Source of the DNA: Tubulanus polymorphus
Lineage: Eukaryota > Nemertea > Palaeonemertea > Tubulaniformes > Tubulanidae
Reading direction: 5' to 3'
DNA length: 60,000 bases
Assembly: GCF_964204645.1 (NCBI RefSeq)
Contig: NC_134030.1
Location: 9,734,278-9,794,277 of the forward strand
Part shown: in pieces, positions 37,402 to 49,932 of the stretch
How positions within the stretch are numbered: position 1 is the first letter of the stretch
Layout of the letters: each line of letters opens with the position of its first letter
Program-made: the position numbers and the translations under genes
Notes under the pieces: generated by a model
What the model saw: the letters and a program-made list of their open reading frames with translations, nothing else
Told to the model about the DNA's origin: nothing
The model's database searches: none

Positions 37402-37815
37402 CAGTCGAAGCTCGTCATTACGATTCGGATTACGACAAAAACCTCAGTAATACGATGAATGCAAGAATTCCCAGCTTTTCTTGTGGAAATGTGTCCTTAG
37501 TACGCTCAAGTAAATACGGAAATTCCGGGTAATACGATAGCAGATTTTACGATCTTCTATTCATTTCTATAGTAAATAAACACACTTATAGTACAATGGT
37601 CCTGAATGAATTTGCCTTTTTTTATAAAGTTTCACTTTTCCGCAGTATTTATGAGAGTCGTCTGAGCTATCTATTGTGTGGTGGCGCTGACCACACCCAG
37701 AATAAATCTCTATGGGGTGTCCGTTGAGGTATGGAATCGTTTTTATCAAATTAATGGTCAATCCAAAATTCGGTTAGCACGATAATTTTCTTAAGTTTCT
37801 AACGGACATCGTAAC
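37402..37815. mobile_element. pogo/Tigger-like non-autonomous relic (tentative)
   Basis: Starts TACAGTCGAAGCTCGTCATT, a pogo-like terminus. AGTAATACGATG and GGTAATACGATAG recur inside. TCTTCTATTCATTTCTATAG and GAATCGTTTTTATCAAA match the 1.2-kb copy. Confidence 0.45.
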
Positions 37816-39586
37816 AAGGTTCGGAAAAATTATCGCCCCGAACAGAAAGGTAAACAAAAGCTTAAAACATTAGATACAGATTTCATTGAAGCACTACACG
37901 AACATCGTTCTTCATCACAGCTGCAAGTTTTACTCGTCTAACATTTTTTCTAACGTTTTTTTTTTAATGTTGGGTTTCTTCTGGGTGACTAGTTCATTCG
38001 CGAGAAACCAAGGATGGGGCCAAGACGCGAGATAAGCGATATGTTATGTAAATGACCATCTGTTATTTCTGTATATGTATATAAGCAGCTATTAACAGAA
38101 ATATAACTGTCCTTATGCCAGTTTCCGTAAGCTCTTAAACTGACAGCTAAGCGGGGAACTGTAGTTATCATCTCTTTATATCATCCGACTATCTCTGTGT
38201 GATCACTATTATATCATAAGCTGACGGGATGACAATCTAATCGTCCTCGTTGTTTCCCAGGCTTTATCCGTACCGTCGAACGCGCGTATAGAAAAAAGAC
38301 CACCAGTCTAGAAAAACATACGTCCCCAGTTTCCTGCGCTGCAGACAAGACACTTTTAAGCCATAGGATATACGTTTTTCGTTTGCGGGGAAATTGCTCG
38401 CTCACTAATAGCTGCTTCTACCGCAATCGGAATTAGTCGCGGGTGACACCGGGTCGCTTCAAAGACGGTGGCGCACGCAGTTTCGCTATTCGAACATAAT
38501 TGTTTCAAATTAGTATCTGGCGAAACTCTTAGTCGACAAACTTATAAGCGACTCGGCTCCTACAATTAAGTTTACCTGTTCGTACCAAAGAAATAGCCCC
38601 GGATAAAACTGCTGAACGCTGCCAAATTCGATCGATCGTGATTGCGCCACGTGATGACTACCGCGAATTAATCGTTTCAAAATGAGATGAACCAATTCGC
38701 CTGCAGTGCGCGTCGAGTTTCCAATATCGTGTTCGCGCAAGGTCGCCGTCAGTGTTGAAAGTTGCGTACGTGCGTCCTCGATTGATGACGATATTGATGT
38801 ATACAAAATTATATAGCTTTTAGTCATTTTGTATTTTCGATACTCATCGGGCCAAACATCATTTCTTATCCTCGCCCAGCGCCAACCGGTAGGATTAGAA
38901 AAACAAACAATGCGCGAATTTGATTAAACAAAAAAATACATTTTAAAGACTATTCGTTTGCGGGCTATTTGCCACCAAAGATGGGTGGTTTACGGGGCCC
39001 GGTTCCTAGGTTTTGAGTTACAGTTATCTCAGAGTTGAATCAGTTCGTTTTCAATGTTTTAATTCTAGAGTCAAATTTAACTCAGAATTGTGAACCTGGG
39101 TCCAGGCTTTTATAAGTTGTGCACTTTATGTATATTTGATGATTATATCAGGTGCGCGGACTGACGGCCGTTCGGGGAAGAAGCACGCAATCAGGGTCAA
39201 CAAATCTCTCAGCCTTAGCGTAATATGCCAACGACATATCGTATTACACTTCCATCATAAACGGTTAACCACTTTGCTTAATATGATGTATGTGTAGTTG
39301 GTGTGTGAAGAGCTGCAGAGATAATGTATCAAGTTTCACCTAAAAAAACGTGTTTGTCCGCTGAAGTCTACGCATCGATGCACCGCTTTCAGAATCCTAA
39401 TTCATTGCTCGCTCAAATCCGATTCTGCGAAGTATTTCGTTATAAGGCCGAAAGATGAAATTGCGAAATAATGATCGTTCGTTCCCCGAACCGGAGGAAA
39501 AGGATCGGTCACATCGATTTTGCAGCAATGGCCGATTGATTCCGTTGATTACCGTTGAATAGACGCGTTGTGCCCGTGTTGTGACG
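37816..39586. other. No gene recognised outside one MITE
   Basis: A 105-codon minus frame at 38510-38827 has no recognisable domain. Confidence 0.45.
38995..39105. mobile_element. Palindromic MITE copy
   Basis: GGCCCGGTTCCTAGGTTTTG to CAGAATTGTGAACCTGGGTCC, with CGTTTTCAATG in the middle. Confidence 0.65.
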
Positions 39587-39737
39587 ACTACGAGAATTCT
39601 ACAATATCCCATTATCCCACTTACTTATAGTCATCTTACGACTATTAGTATATAGTTGAAACGTTGGATAAACTACACTCTAGCTCAAGAAAAACGTTTT
39701 CGGACTTTTTCGTCTTTATTGTGAGATTCTCGTAATA
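39587..39737 (+). mobile_element. Decayed copy of the 17.5-kb family
   Basis: Ends ACGAGAATTCTACAATA and TATTGTGAGATTCTCGT are inverted. Inside are ATAGTCATCTTACGACTATTA, with most of CTGANGA lost, then AGTTGAAACGTTGGATAAAC and TTTTCGGACTTTTTCG as in the other members. Confidence 0.55.
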
Positions 39738-40243
39738 TGATTTCGTTGATGTTAGGGAGATTGGATCGAAGTAATGTATAAACAACAGATCACATTACGA
39801 ATGACTGTCTAGTCTGGGGTGTGGCATGTGACAGAATATTTTTTATCATATTTGCATCGAAAGACATGCCAAAACGTGTTGCATTAAGGGGCATTCGAAT
39901 GATTGGAATTTTCTTACATGGTTCCAAGTCATCCATTAGGAAATTGAACATAAAGCTCGGCTCGTGATGCTTTGTACCTATTTCAAAAAGTTATATGTTA
40001 CAAGAAATCGCGTGTGTAATTTATCTAATAGCTCAGAATATCCATCATGCTTGATACGATATTCCGACTCCAACGCAATAAAGCCTCCTTATACTCTTCA
40101 AAGCCTTCAGTTCGAATCTAGAGACATTCAACAATTAGATCCTTGCCATGATGTCGAATTAGAAAATTGCAGAACTACCCCGATTGAATGTATAGATTGT
40201 CATTGTTATTATCATTATTATCGTAATTATTATCAGCATAAGG

Positions 40244-40400
40244 AGACGGATAGAACTTTATAGGTTAACTTATCTACGAGAAGTCTGATGTTTCGTTGCT
40301 TATGTGTAGTTCGACACCTGATGAAGTTGGATTTCTCCTGCCAAAGCTAGGCGGAATAAATAAACCGAGACGGATAGCACTTTTTATAGGGTAACATGTT
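40244..40400 (+). mobile_element. Relic with CACCTGATGAAG and direct repeats
   Basis: Direct repeats GAGACGGATAGAACTTTATA (40244) and GAGACGGATAGCACTTTTTA (about 40369) bracket CACCTGATGAAGTTGG ... CCAAAGCTAGGCGGAATAAA. The pattern resembles the 24.7-kb family with a broken hairpin. Confidence 0.4.
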
Positions 40401-42097
40401 TATTCGAAGTGCGGAATTTCGCGCTGATCTGTTGCTATTATTGATGAATATGGCTGATGATAGTTATTAGCCTTTTTACGAAGATGGATCGTTAAGTCGC
40501 ACTTGTTACGTATGCAAATCATCTTCAAATCATGAAATTCAATTGACTGAGCCGGTAAATTTGTATAATATCGGCGTATAGATTCGCTCGTCAAAACTGA
40601 AACATCAAAAGCGCGAATCGGGTGTATTTTCGAGACACTGCCGAACACACACAAACAGATTTCCCTTGGAATCGTGGACTAACTATGACCTATTTCAAAA
40701 ACGAGATTGGCGGCGAAGTATTCAACACTACGGTGAAATGAACGCCAAACATCTTCTCGGTGTTGACATCGCGTGCGACATGAAATGAACGATTCACAAG
40801 TCGTAATAATTACCTGCGCATCGAAATTCACTTCCGTTCTATGCTCTATTACGTATGACGTCATCGACACGCCGCGCCATCGCCGTAGATTTCTAATTGA
40901 ATGTCTCTTTGTCGTTCGTTTCCGTTTTGGTAAAGTGATTTGCTGGTGGCGCGCGGCGAAGTTCGTAATTTCTGAAATCCGATTGTTTATGGATGTATAG
41001 CGCGGTCGCGCTGTATGTTTTTACTGTTGAAAGATGTCCTTGAATGTAATTAATTAACGCGGGTAAACACCACTAGGAAAACGGCCTACGAAATATTTGA
41101 TTTGTCGTTATACTGGTTGTTTTAATGTTTGAATAAATCGGGCGTTCTGCTGAAGAGATGAGTTGTTAACACGCTATTATCTATTTACTCATGCGGATAG
41201 TAAATTAGAATGAAAGAAAAAACCAGTCACGACGCCTCATTAAAACGTAACATGATTAGTTAACCAAACAACCCGAGTAATATAATGTGTTTTCCATGCG
41301 CCAGTTTGCATGAGTGATGGATTGGTTATGTATAAAGCAACAATAACTGTCCCTTTTTTCAACTAGAATATCCGGCACTTATCCTGTTTAGATAATTTTG
41401 ATTCGACCATGGACTCCAAAATACGAAAGTCCGTTAATCAACGAACAGTATACGCGGTGGTGTTGTAAATTGAAATCGGGATGTTCTGAAATAACGAAAT
41501 TCCACACCTCTTCCAGCTTGAGGCAACATCTGACAAATGGATCTGGCGGAAACCGAATCAACAAGGTGAACCCATCAGCCGGCGGTCGCGCCGCGCCTCA
41601 TTTACCTTTCGGCTCGATCTCGTAAAGCTTGATCTCATACGATCGTGGCGCTATAGTGCTCTCTGGAACTGGCACCGGAAGCCCGCGCGCCGTTATGGCC
41701 AATCTATATCGCGGATCTGTTATTTCGGTATGCGTCGTAGGTAGCCACGACCATAGCTATGCATTAAAGGTATTTACATGATACTTATTTGTATTCATAT
41801 GACCGCTTATATACACATGTAGATATGATTGTATCGAACGGCCAAATAATGGAGAATTTTGATTCTTACGTTACAAAGTGTAATAACGAGGTTAATATGG
41901 CACGTATTATGTATCACGATTATTGAATATATATACCTATACGCCTATCTTTATCGCGAATAAATTATGATCGAACGAAAACAAAAAGTCAACCGCAGGG
42001 AGTTGATTTCTATCGCTCGACGAAAACGTTTTTAAGCGATAAGAAAAATAAATACATGTTTCAAGCCGGTATCAAAGGCTTCTTAAAAGTCAACAAA
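40401..42097. other. No gene recognised
   Basis: Frames up to 84 codons, no domain or splice pattern that I could support. Confidence 0.45.
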
Positions 42098-42112
42098 ACG
42101 TCAGCGAAAGAG

Positions 42113-42492
42113 TCAGTGAAGAAATCCCACAATTCAAATTTTATATGAGATGATTTATTAGAATGAAACCACAACTTTCGGCTGTTGACTAACAGCCATC
42201 ATCAGGTGGACTGACGGGAAAACAGGAAGTAACGCTGCACAAAAACTTACAGGACATAAACAAAAGCGATGTGTAAGAATAAATGTAAACAGAATAAGAG
42301 ACATATGGAAACAACCAGGGGTACCTTAGAAACCACGAAATCTGTAAACATTCTTACACATCGCTTTTGTTTATGTCCTGTAAGTTTGTATGCTACGTTA
42401 CTTCTGTTTTCTGGTCATTCCAGCTGATGATGGCTGTTAGTCAACAGCCGAAACGTGGGTTTCATTCTAATAAATCATATGATAATTCGACG
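42113..42492. mobile_element. Head-to-head pair of hammerhead-like units
   Basis: A palindromic element flanked by 15-bp direct repeats differing at two positions (ACGTCAGCGAAAGAG at 42098-42112, ACGTTAGTGAAAGAG at 42493-42507). Plus-strand core: CTGATGA (42424-42430), T, GGCTGTT-AGTC-AACAGCC, GAAACG (to 42455). Minus-strand core: 42205-42176 with the same 7-bp hairpin. The arms continue as GGTTTCATTCTAATAAATCA and its complement outward. The centre (about 42270-42340) is not palindromic. Confidence 0.7.
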
Positions 42493-43499
42493 ACGTTAGT
42501 GAAAGAGATTACACTTACCGGGTGAATGCGACAATCGTTACTTAAATGTAATCAGCGTTCGTCGAGCGGCTTTTTATTGAAACATACATCGTCGTCGTAT
42601 CATTTAAGTATTTCCACGGCCGTTTAACGGAATAGTCCCGTCGAAACAATCTCAGACTCGACGATAATGATCTCGGGAGACATCTCCGTTCAGCGACGAT
42701 GAAAATTACATAATGAACGATAACGCTTTTAAAAGAAAGCGAAGTAGTGACGGTCGGACACGGTGCTGCGTAGCCGCTAGTTGAACAGCGGTTTCATAAC
42801 GACTGTCGCAACGCGCTCGCCAATTCGATTTATAGCCATGCACGTGTGCGCGTTAATGAAACGGATACCATAGCCATGAAAAATGCGAACCGAGAAATCC
42901 AATTTATTAAAAAGAATCTTATTATCTTGTAAGTCGTATCGGCCATTAGTTCTAGGCGATTGCAGTCATGATGTCGACGGTATTTTAGAATACTGAACGA
43001 GTGTAAAAAACAACACCGGGTGATACTGCCGAACTAATGGCTTATCGTCTATCGTTAACTACCTGATGTCTTCTATCTAGAAGGATTATCAACAATTTCC
43101 TTTGCAAATAAAATCTTAAAAGGACAAAATATAAATCCAAATGTGTTGTTATGAGGGTTAGAAAAGCTCCGTTTTGTCCAGTGTTTTCTCTGTGGGAGGG
43201 TCACCAGAAGACACGCAAAATTTCGTGCTCCCAGCCCTCACATTGCCGTCACATTGTAAGTAAGCCCTATTCAAATTAAGTGCCCATTCCAATTTTCAGG
43301 TCCATCCCCTTCTAGACCTCTAGATTTCTAGAATTCTAGATCCATCCGGTGCGCGTCATATTTTCAGAGTAGACCCGGAAAGTATCATCAGGTTATCGGA
43401 AGGGCACTGGATACGTTATCATCATCCGGAAATTTCCTCTTCCGACGCCCTAAAAGCAAGGAATTCTTTTTTGCGCGCCAAACGGAGAAAACTAGTAGT

Positions 43500-43590
43500 T
43501 TTTGGCGTTCGAGGCTTCTAGCGCCCTCATTTGCATGTGTATCAGGAATTTCAGGTAATGGCCCGAATCAGTCACCATATTCCCCGCCAA
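43500..43590 (+). repeat. Dispersed repeat pair, copy 1
   Basis: GGCGTTCGAGGC, CTCATTTGCAT and GAATCAGTCACCATA recur in order at 44300-44375. Family unknown. Confidence 0.4.
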
Positions 43591-44299
43591 GCAATATTCA
43601 TAAACAACTACTCCCCGCAGACGTTTGGGGGCGTATCTTGATCTGATCCACTTCCTTTGTTTTCGACTATACCAGCGCTAGAAACTGCCTTAAAGAAGTA
43701 TGTAAGTTTGTGATGTTATAAGGCGTTAACAATCTTCAACGTATACAGATTTTGTTATGCATAACATGAACACTTTCCATTTGTTTGTTCGTGCAAAACG
43801 TAAAAATATATACATATATCAAGAATGATAATAATCATAATAGTAATCTATTTCCACAATAAATTACAACATGCCACGAGGAGATATAAAAATATACAAT
43901 TACAAGATATTCTAATGTAATGTGGATGAGATTAGTTGAAGCCAACAAAGGCTTATAAAAGTTTCAAATCCGCCAGCGCACATTGATTCAAACTAACTGA
44001 CATACACATATATAATACGTGCACAAGCATGTCACGCACACACTCACACGAACATATCCAAGAAATATGATTGTAAAAAAATCAAAAAATTTCTGTGCTT
44101 TTACTTTGAAAGAAGTGGTGATATCCGACGAAGTTTACGGAAAAAAGTTTTTCTGTGAATGTTCGTCATTTATATTTCATCCCGTGCCTAAAAAAGGATG
44201 TCCCTTTTTTGCACCAATGATTTTACTGTGCAGTTGAATGTTGGGAATGGAAAATTCTTCGTTTAAACGGATTGCTGAAGGTAATTCAGCGATTATTCG

Positions 44300-44375
44300 T
44301 TTCGGCGTTCTGGCACCTTCGTCATTTGCATATCAGGGATGTTCCGTTATAGCCAGAATCAGCCACCATAGATAA
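44300..44375 (+). repeat. Dispersed repeat pair, copy 2
   Basis: CGGCGTTCTGGC, GTCATTTGCATATCAGG and GAATCAGCCACCATA match 43500-43590. Confidence 0.4.
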
Positions 44376-45076
44376 AACGGAGACCAGTGAAATGGATTTT
44401 CTATCCCAAATAAGTATTCGGGTTAATCGATGTGGTACGAATGAAGTAGTTAGTACTTGACTCGTTTGAGAGACATACAAAAATGAATCGATCAAATAAA
44501 AGCAGTAACAAGCGGAAATTGATACGCTCAAAACTATCATAAATCAGGTTAAGAGCGTCTGGCGTGGTTTGGTCGCTGCTCCGTAACGCGTATCTGTTTC
44601 ACGGTATAGTGTATATGCATCAAATGCGTAATGTGCACACTCGAAGCTATGGCTATGCCAATGTCATCGGAAACACTTCATAAATTCATATGGCTAAAAA
44701 CGATATTTCTTGTTTTTTCTCTAAATGTATATGCGTATCTATTTTCAATCGGTCATTACGCAAAATATGTCAAGGCGTATCCTATTTCAAGTATATCTAT
44801 ATATAATTGACCGACCTTCCATCGCGTTCAAAAAAGATGTGCGTAAATTGCTGGCGACGCAATAGCCAGAAATGTCATAATCGTGCGATCAAATCTAAAT
44901 CAATTCGAATGCAGTTTTCTATTCAGTTTGATTTTTCAGTTCAATATATTTGATTAAATCTGAAACCCCACTTCGGGTGTAACAAGCAAGACAGTTACTA
45001 AATACGAATTATCTAGTGGACGTTCTCGAATGGACATATTAAGATGAATCGTCGGTGTTGTATTTTAGAATCGACA

Positions 45077-45559
45077 CAGCGGCGGATCCGGCTTATCTTC
45101 CATGGCTTCCGGAAGGCAATATAGATTTCCAAAATGCCCTTTTAAATTCAAAGTAGTAGATTTTCATGAAAAAAATCTATCTTTCTTTTGAGAAGATAGG
45201 TGAAGACGGATAAAAAGGCGCACCATTTCCAATTGAAAAGCCACATAAACTAATAAGAACAAAGAAAGGGGCACTTTTTCTGGGCCAATATTGTGACAAA
45301 ATTTTTTAAAAGGGCAAAAAACTTTCAGAAAATCTTATCTTAAAATTCCACTTTGATTTTCTTTGTGTTTTGAGCCAATTAGAACCTCTTAAATTGCATC
45401 TCAGGGCCCTCAAACCCCCGATATTGCCTTCACGCCTATGCCACTCGCATGGCATGGATCGTCGCGTTGTGTTACACCCTTGCCCTTTTATTTAATATTA
45501 AATAGTGCCCTTTTAAATTTGGAAGGTATAGTTTAATATAGCCCATCGATCCGCCCCTG
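45077..45559. mobile_element. hAT-like non-autonomous element, 483 bp
   Basis: Ends CAGCGGCGGATCC and GATCCGCCCCTG are inverted. Repeated GCCCTTTTAAA motifs lie inside. No coding capacity. Confidence 0.6.
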
Positions 45560-46504
45560 CAAATCGAAGTTTGTCAAGTCTCAGCCTTAGATGAATCGAC
45601 TGTCTGGAACGAAGACTGTGATCTATCTGCCCAATGGTTTATAATCAATAGTTCGTGTATGCCGCATACGTCCTCTCGATAAGAAAATATTGAAATTTGT
45701 GCCATTGTGTCGTCGTATAAGCCGATTGGAATATGTGAAACGAAAGGAATCCTCTTTCTTCAAAACCTTCTTCCTTTGCACCTGTGTATATAAACTGGCT
45801 GCAAAGTAATGGCCGATGTGATCCTGTCACCACAAAAATACCGAACGCTTTTACGACAATCTTAATTAATATCGATACGATCACATCGCTGAGCCATCTA
45901 TGAGAACCTGTCAGCGTCACGACGCATGGTAAACATCTTACAGCGTTTCCCACGTATCGATTCGGCGATGGACTTAGGCCGCGTTTGACGTTGATCCTTA
46001 TTACCTTGTCAAAGTATATTTTCTAATCAGCGAACAATACGAAGAATATCAATTTATAGCCATTACATTCGTAAAGTACGTTCGGTACGCGCACGAACTG
46101 TCGGTTGAATTTTAAAAAATGAAAAAAAAATAGGCGCAGAGCAATTCGAAGCGTAATGAGAAATCGCTGGAAAAAAATGAAAACCGTGAATCTACACTTC
46201 GATAGAGTGATAGATTGAATATTTACCTAGGAAAACTTTGACGATTACCGCAAATCAAAGACACTCGAAGGGGAACACGGAAATTCAATTTCCAGTGAAT
46301 GACGCTTAAGCTGTTTGAAAAAGTTTACCACGCAACGATGTTGGCGAAACCTCTTCGTACCATAAATCATTAGTTGGCATATTTTCAAGTACGAGACGGA
46401 GCTCGGTGAAAATGAGTATAGAGTCTACTAGATGCTCGCTTTACAGCAGCAACATGGATGGACAAAACGCTTTTGCATATTCTTCTTAGGAGATGGTATT
46501 ATCG

Positions 46505-46848
46505 AGCTTCGATGGGGAACCAGTAACACCAGTTATCCCACCAGGTGGTCGTCTCGTTGTGAAATTAGTTCATTTTCAATGCATATGAACTGGATTTTTA
46601 GACTCCCTAATCCATATATCACCATAGAACCAAATATTACAGATAATTAATTTTTCTACTCAAATGTTGGTATAGTTTCATTACTGAGTGATTTATTTAA
46701 GAGAAAAGTTCATTCTGATTTTAAGTAGAAGAAATCGAATGCGGACGACCAACTATCTACTAGCGACACTTTGCGGATCCTCGCCTGCCATACGAGGAAT
46801 CCTCGATCTCACAGTAGCGGTGCGAGTACCCCATAATCTGTCGGAAAA
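46505..46848 (+). mobile_element. TIR DNA element copy
   Basis: CGATGGGGAACCAGTAACAC to CGGTGCGAGTACCCCATAAT, with GTGAAATTAGTTCATTTTCA and TGCGGATCCTCGCCTGCC inside. Confidence 0.65.
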
Positions 46849-46934
46849 CCTCATCAAAAAGAATGCATTTCAAAACGTCTAATAGACACCGAAATAGGTA
46901 CTGATTTTCGCGTGTTACAAAGTAACGATTGTTG

Positions 46935-47047
46935 GCCCTTCATTTCATCCTCCCTCGGCAGGGATTCGAACCTGATGGCATCGCTACACTCAGCCATGGC
47001 ACGAATTCCTGCCACACTAGACTGGGTGCGCAGGTACATGCGCTACA
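46935..47047 (-). mobile_element. tRNA-like repeat, left arm of an inverted pair
   Basis: On the minus strand it reads GTGTGGCAGG, a box A-like TGGCTGAGTG, GATGCCATCA, then the box B GGTTCGAATCC and CTGCC. The T-arm would be imperfect, so this is not a normal tRNA gene. The same unit occurs in the opposite orientation at 47200-47300. Confidence 0.5.
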
Positions 47048-47199
47048 TGAGCAGTTTTGCCGCACGAAAACTTGCGGCACCAATTAGATTGCTTGTGGTA
47101 TTATCGCTGAGGTAAATTTCACGGAAGAACTATAAATGGGAAAACCCGGGCTGAAGTTAAACGGGATATCTGATTGGCTAATAATGACATCACCAAAGC

Positions 47200-47300
47200 T
47201 GCGCGTGTAGCTGCACACTCGGTCTATTGTGGCAGGGTTTCGTACCGTGGCAATCTCGATGCCATCAGGTTCGAATCCATGCCGGGAGGATGCTTCAAAA
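47200..47300 (+). mobile_element. tRNA-like repeat, right arm of an inverted pair
   Basis: It reads GGTCTATTGTGGCAGG, CGATGCCATCA, GGTTCGAATCC and ATGCCGGGAGGATG, matching the minus-strand arm at 46935-47047. The box A region is weaker here (GTGGCAATCTCG). The spacer between the arms includes a hairpin (GCCGCACG / CTTGCGGC) near 47060-47080. Confidence 0.5.
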
Positions 47301-48879
47301 ATACACCAAACATGATCAGGCGAGCCAATGAAATTATGATCTTTCGACACCCAAATCTTACTGTCTTTTCATGAGTCCAAAATATGCTCTGCAGATATTT
47401 TTTTTCAATTTTCAGCATTCTGTGTAGCGAGTCGGAGTTATCTCTACGCAAAACACACTGAACGTTCATTTGACGCTCCATAATTGTCAATTTGATTGAT
47501 TGATTCGATCAGCCACTAGCGCTTACATTGAAGTTATCATTATGGACTCCTTCGGGTTTATCAATAGCAATCTCGGATTTGAAGCAAGATTTCTGACAAA
47601 GATTTCAAATGGTAACAATATCAGTACTACATTTCATTTTACTAACAAGGGATGATGAATTGAGATGTCGATGCGCATTGCTGCTTCATGACGGGTCTTG
47701 AAAATTAAGTGGTATAGAATCAACAGGGACCCATTTCACAGACATACTTAAAAGTCTCATCGGTCATGACTGAAATATTGATGATATTTTAATGAAATAG
47801 ATAGTGAGCGAGCCCATGGAAGGGAATCTTCTGAGTAAAGCCGGTCGTGGGTCGGCCTTGCGACTCACTGCGATGCGATTCACTGTGACCCAACGCCGAC
47901 CTACGCCCGGCATTAGACACTTATGACGACCGGTGCTTTGACGGAATTGCTCGTCAAAAAAATAATGGAACCTCGAACACAAAGACTTATTCGAAAGAAA
48001 TGAATGCTTTTGTTACGAACGGTAATATCCGGTATGCTCGGGGTTTAGTTTCCCTGATACGTCGCCAACAACGCGGGAGATCGGTGACCCCTGAGCCGCG
48101 CAGACTGTACAGAAATTTCCCGTCTATCGATATTCGCTTGCAGTGTCAGACGACGCCTGACGTTTTGACACGACGATGTTTTGTGCGATATGGAACCGAT
48201 GTTGATAAACATGACAATCAATCATATGCACTTGTTCGAAGATAATCTCCAGTTTCCTTATTCGCAGATGATTGAGCAGGTAGATAGAATCGAATTGATA
48301 AAAACGCGTATATAAGTTCCGCGCGCTACATCGACTATTTATCCAGTTTGGTCATATCTTCAGCTTCTGCCATATCACATATTCGCAATAAAACCGATGT
48401 ACTTTCATTTGCGTTTCGAAATGTGATTCCGTTCGAGCAAGCCAACACGCGGGACAAATCAACTACTTCTACATCAACTTGTACCCGAGAAAAAACATAA
48501 AAAACATAATCATAAACTTTCGGTCTATTTACACGTAGGAAACGACCAAAAAACATTTAGAATGGACAAAATGTTCTTCAACCTTGTAATATAGTGTTAT
48601 TTCCGAAATATCGATGTATTAAATTGGCAGCCAACAAACTTAACCACAATCGCCCGCCTGCCGGTTCAGACTGGTTGGAAGATTGTTTGAATGCTCTTAC
48701 TATATCTGTACTTCGATTTCCGATTAAAAAATCAAACCCCCTGTTTCGATCCCGGCAGGTGTGGTGGGTTTGTAAGGGACACGAAATCAAACGAAATCTA
48801 CCAATCAGACGAATAACAGGGTCTCTATTCTGAGATAGAAAAAATACTGAAGTACTTATTGAAAAAGAAAAACCCAATA
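47301..48879. other. No gene recognised
   Basis: Frames of 72-105 codons overlap on both strands at 48578-48895; no domain seen. Confidence 0.45.
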
Positions 48880-48890
48880 CAGTCCGATTG

Positions 48891-49437
48891 CTCACGATTG
48901 GTAGAACACTATATCCGTGTTGACGCGATGAGGAGAGAATCCCACAATGATAATAAAATTTTCACCCCATAATAAACTTATATCAAAATTCCTCTGTAAA
49001 CTGGTTAAACTCAACACTTGATTTCCCCTTTGATTATTTGTTATTTGTTCTCTCATCAATTTCGTCTCTGACTTAACTTGTATTCACCTTTGTTTTAATT
49101 TAAGTGCCCCCTAGTTTGTCTTTCTTTTTACTGCTGACTTTAAGTTTCATTTATATTTATACTCACTATTGTTGTTTATAATTACCCCTTAGTTTGCTTC
49201 CCTTTAATCTATTTTAGCGTGTAACTGTTTCTACGTTAATTTTCCTTTAGTTTGTATCATCTCTGATTACTTGAATTAGTCTCTTTGTCTCTGGATTGTA
49301 TATATATATCTCATAATTTCTGTAGTATCTCATTATTCCTGAAGATGACTATTAGGATAAAGTCGAAACGTTGAAATAAACTACTATCTCGAAGTTTCAT
49401 TTTCGGACTTTTTATTATCATTGTGGGATTCTCTCCT
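48891..49437 (-). mobile_element. Second copy of the 17.5-kb element, 11-bp target duplication
   Basis: Direct repeats CAGTCCGATTG at 48880-48890 and 49438-49448 flank it perfectly. Near the left end the tail (CACGATTGGTAG, CACTATATCCGTG) is the reverse complement of the 17.5-kb tail. Then come inverted ends GGAGAGAATCCCACAATGAT and ATCATTGTGGGATTCTCTCC. The core CTGAAGA ... AGTCGAAACG is at 49339-49369, and TCGAAGTTTCATTTTCGGAC follows as in the other copy. The extra internal DNA (about 48960-49320) is T-rich and non-coding, perhaps remains of the element body. Confidence 0.75.
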
Positions 49438-49774
49438 CAGTCCGATTGATATTTTCCTATAAGTAAGTATTTAGATAAAGATATATATCCTGATTGGCAT
49501 GATGGCCGTTTTGGGATTTTGTTTTTAGTCAAATCTAAAGTTAGTTTATATTTTGAGTTTTGTTTATAATTATTTGTAGCCAATATTTCTAGTATGTCTT
49601 TTATATACATATGAATTTGCTTATAATGTACTATTACTGTACCTCAGCGAATTCTATACTGTAAATCTTTATTTAAAAATAAAACGCTATATTTAAGTTA
49701 AAAAAGTCAAATTCTAATACTGTCCGATGATAATCTAATCTAGGTATAGTTAGTTTTTAGAGGTTATGATTGAA

Positions 49775-49932
49775 TCATCATCGTCGTCATAGTCATCACC
49801 GCCGCCGTCTTCACCGTCACCGCCGTCGTCGTCACCGTCACAGCGGCCGCCGCCGCCGCCGCCGTAGTCGTCACCGCCGCTGCCACCGTCGTCGTCGTCG
49901 TAGTCGTCACCGCTGTCGTTGTCGCCTCTACA
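49775..49932 (+). repeat. Imperfect trinucleotide tract (GTC/GCC/CAC)
   Basis: Every third base is conserved (GTCGTCATAGTCATCACCGC type), with (GCC)n near 49850. A minus-strand frame of Thr, Ala and Val runs through it and ends beyond it, but it looks like low-complexity DNA and not a protein. Confidence 0.75.

Larger units (their letters stand above)
42508..45076. other. No gene recognised outside a repeat pair
   Basis: AT-rich, with TCTAGA-rich DNA near 43300-43345. Confidence 0.45.
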
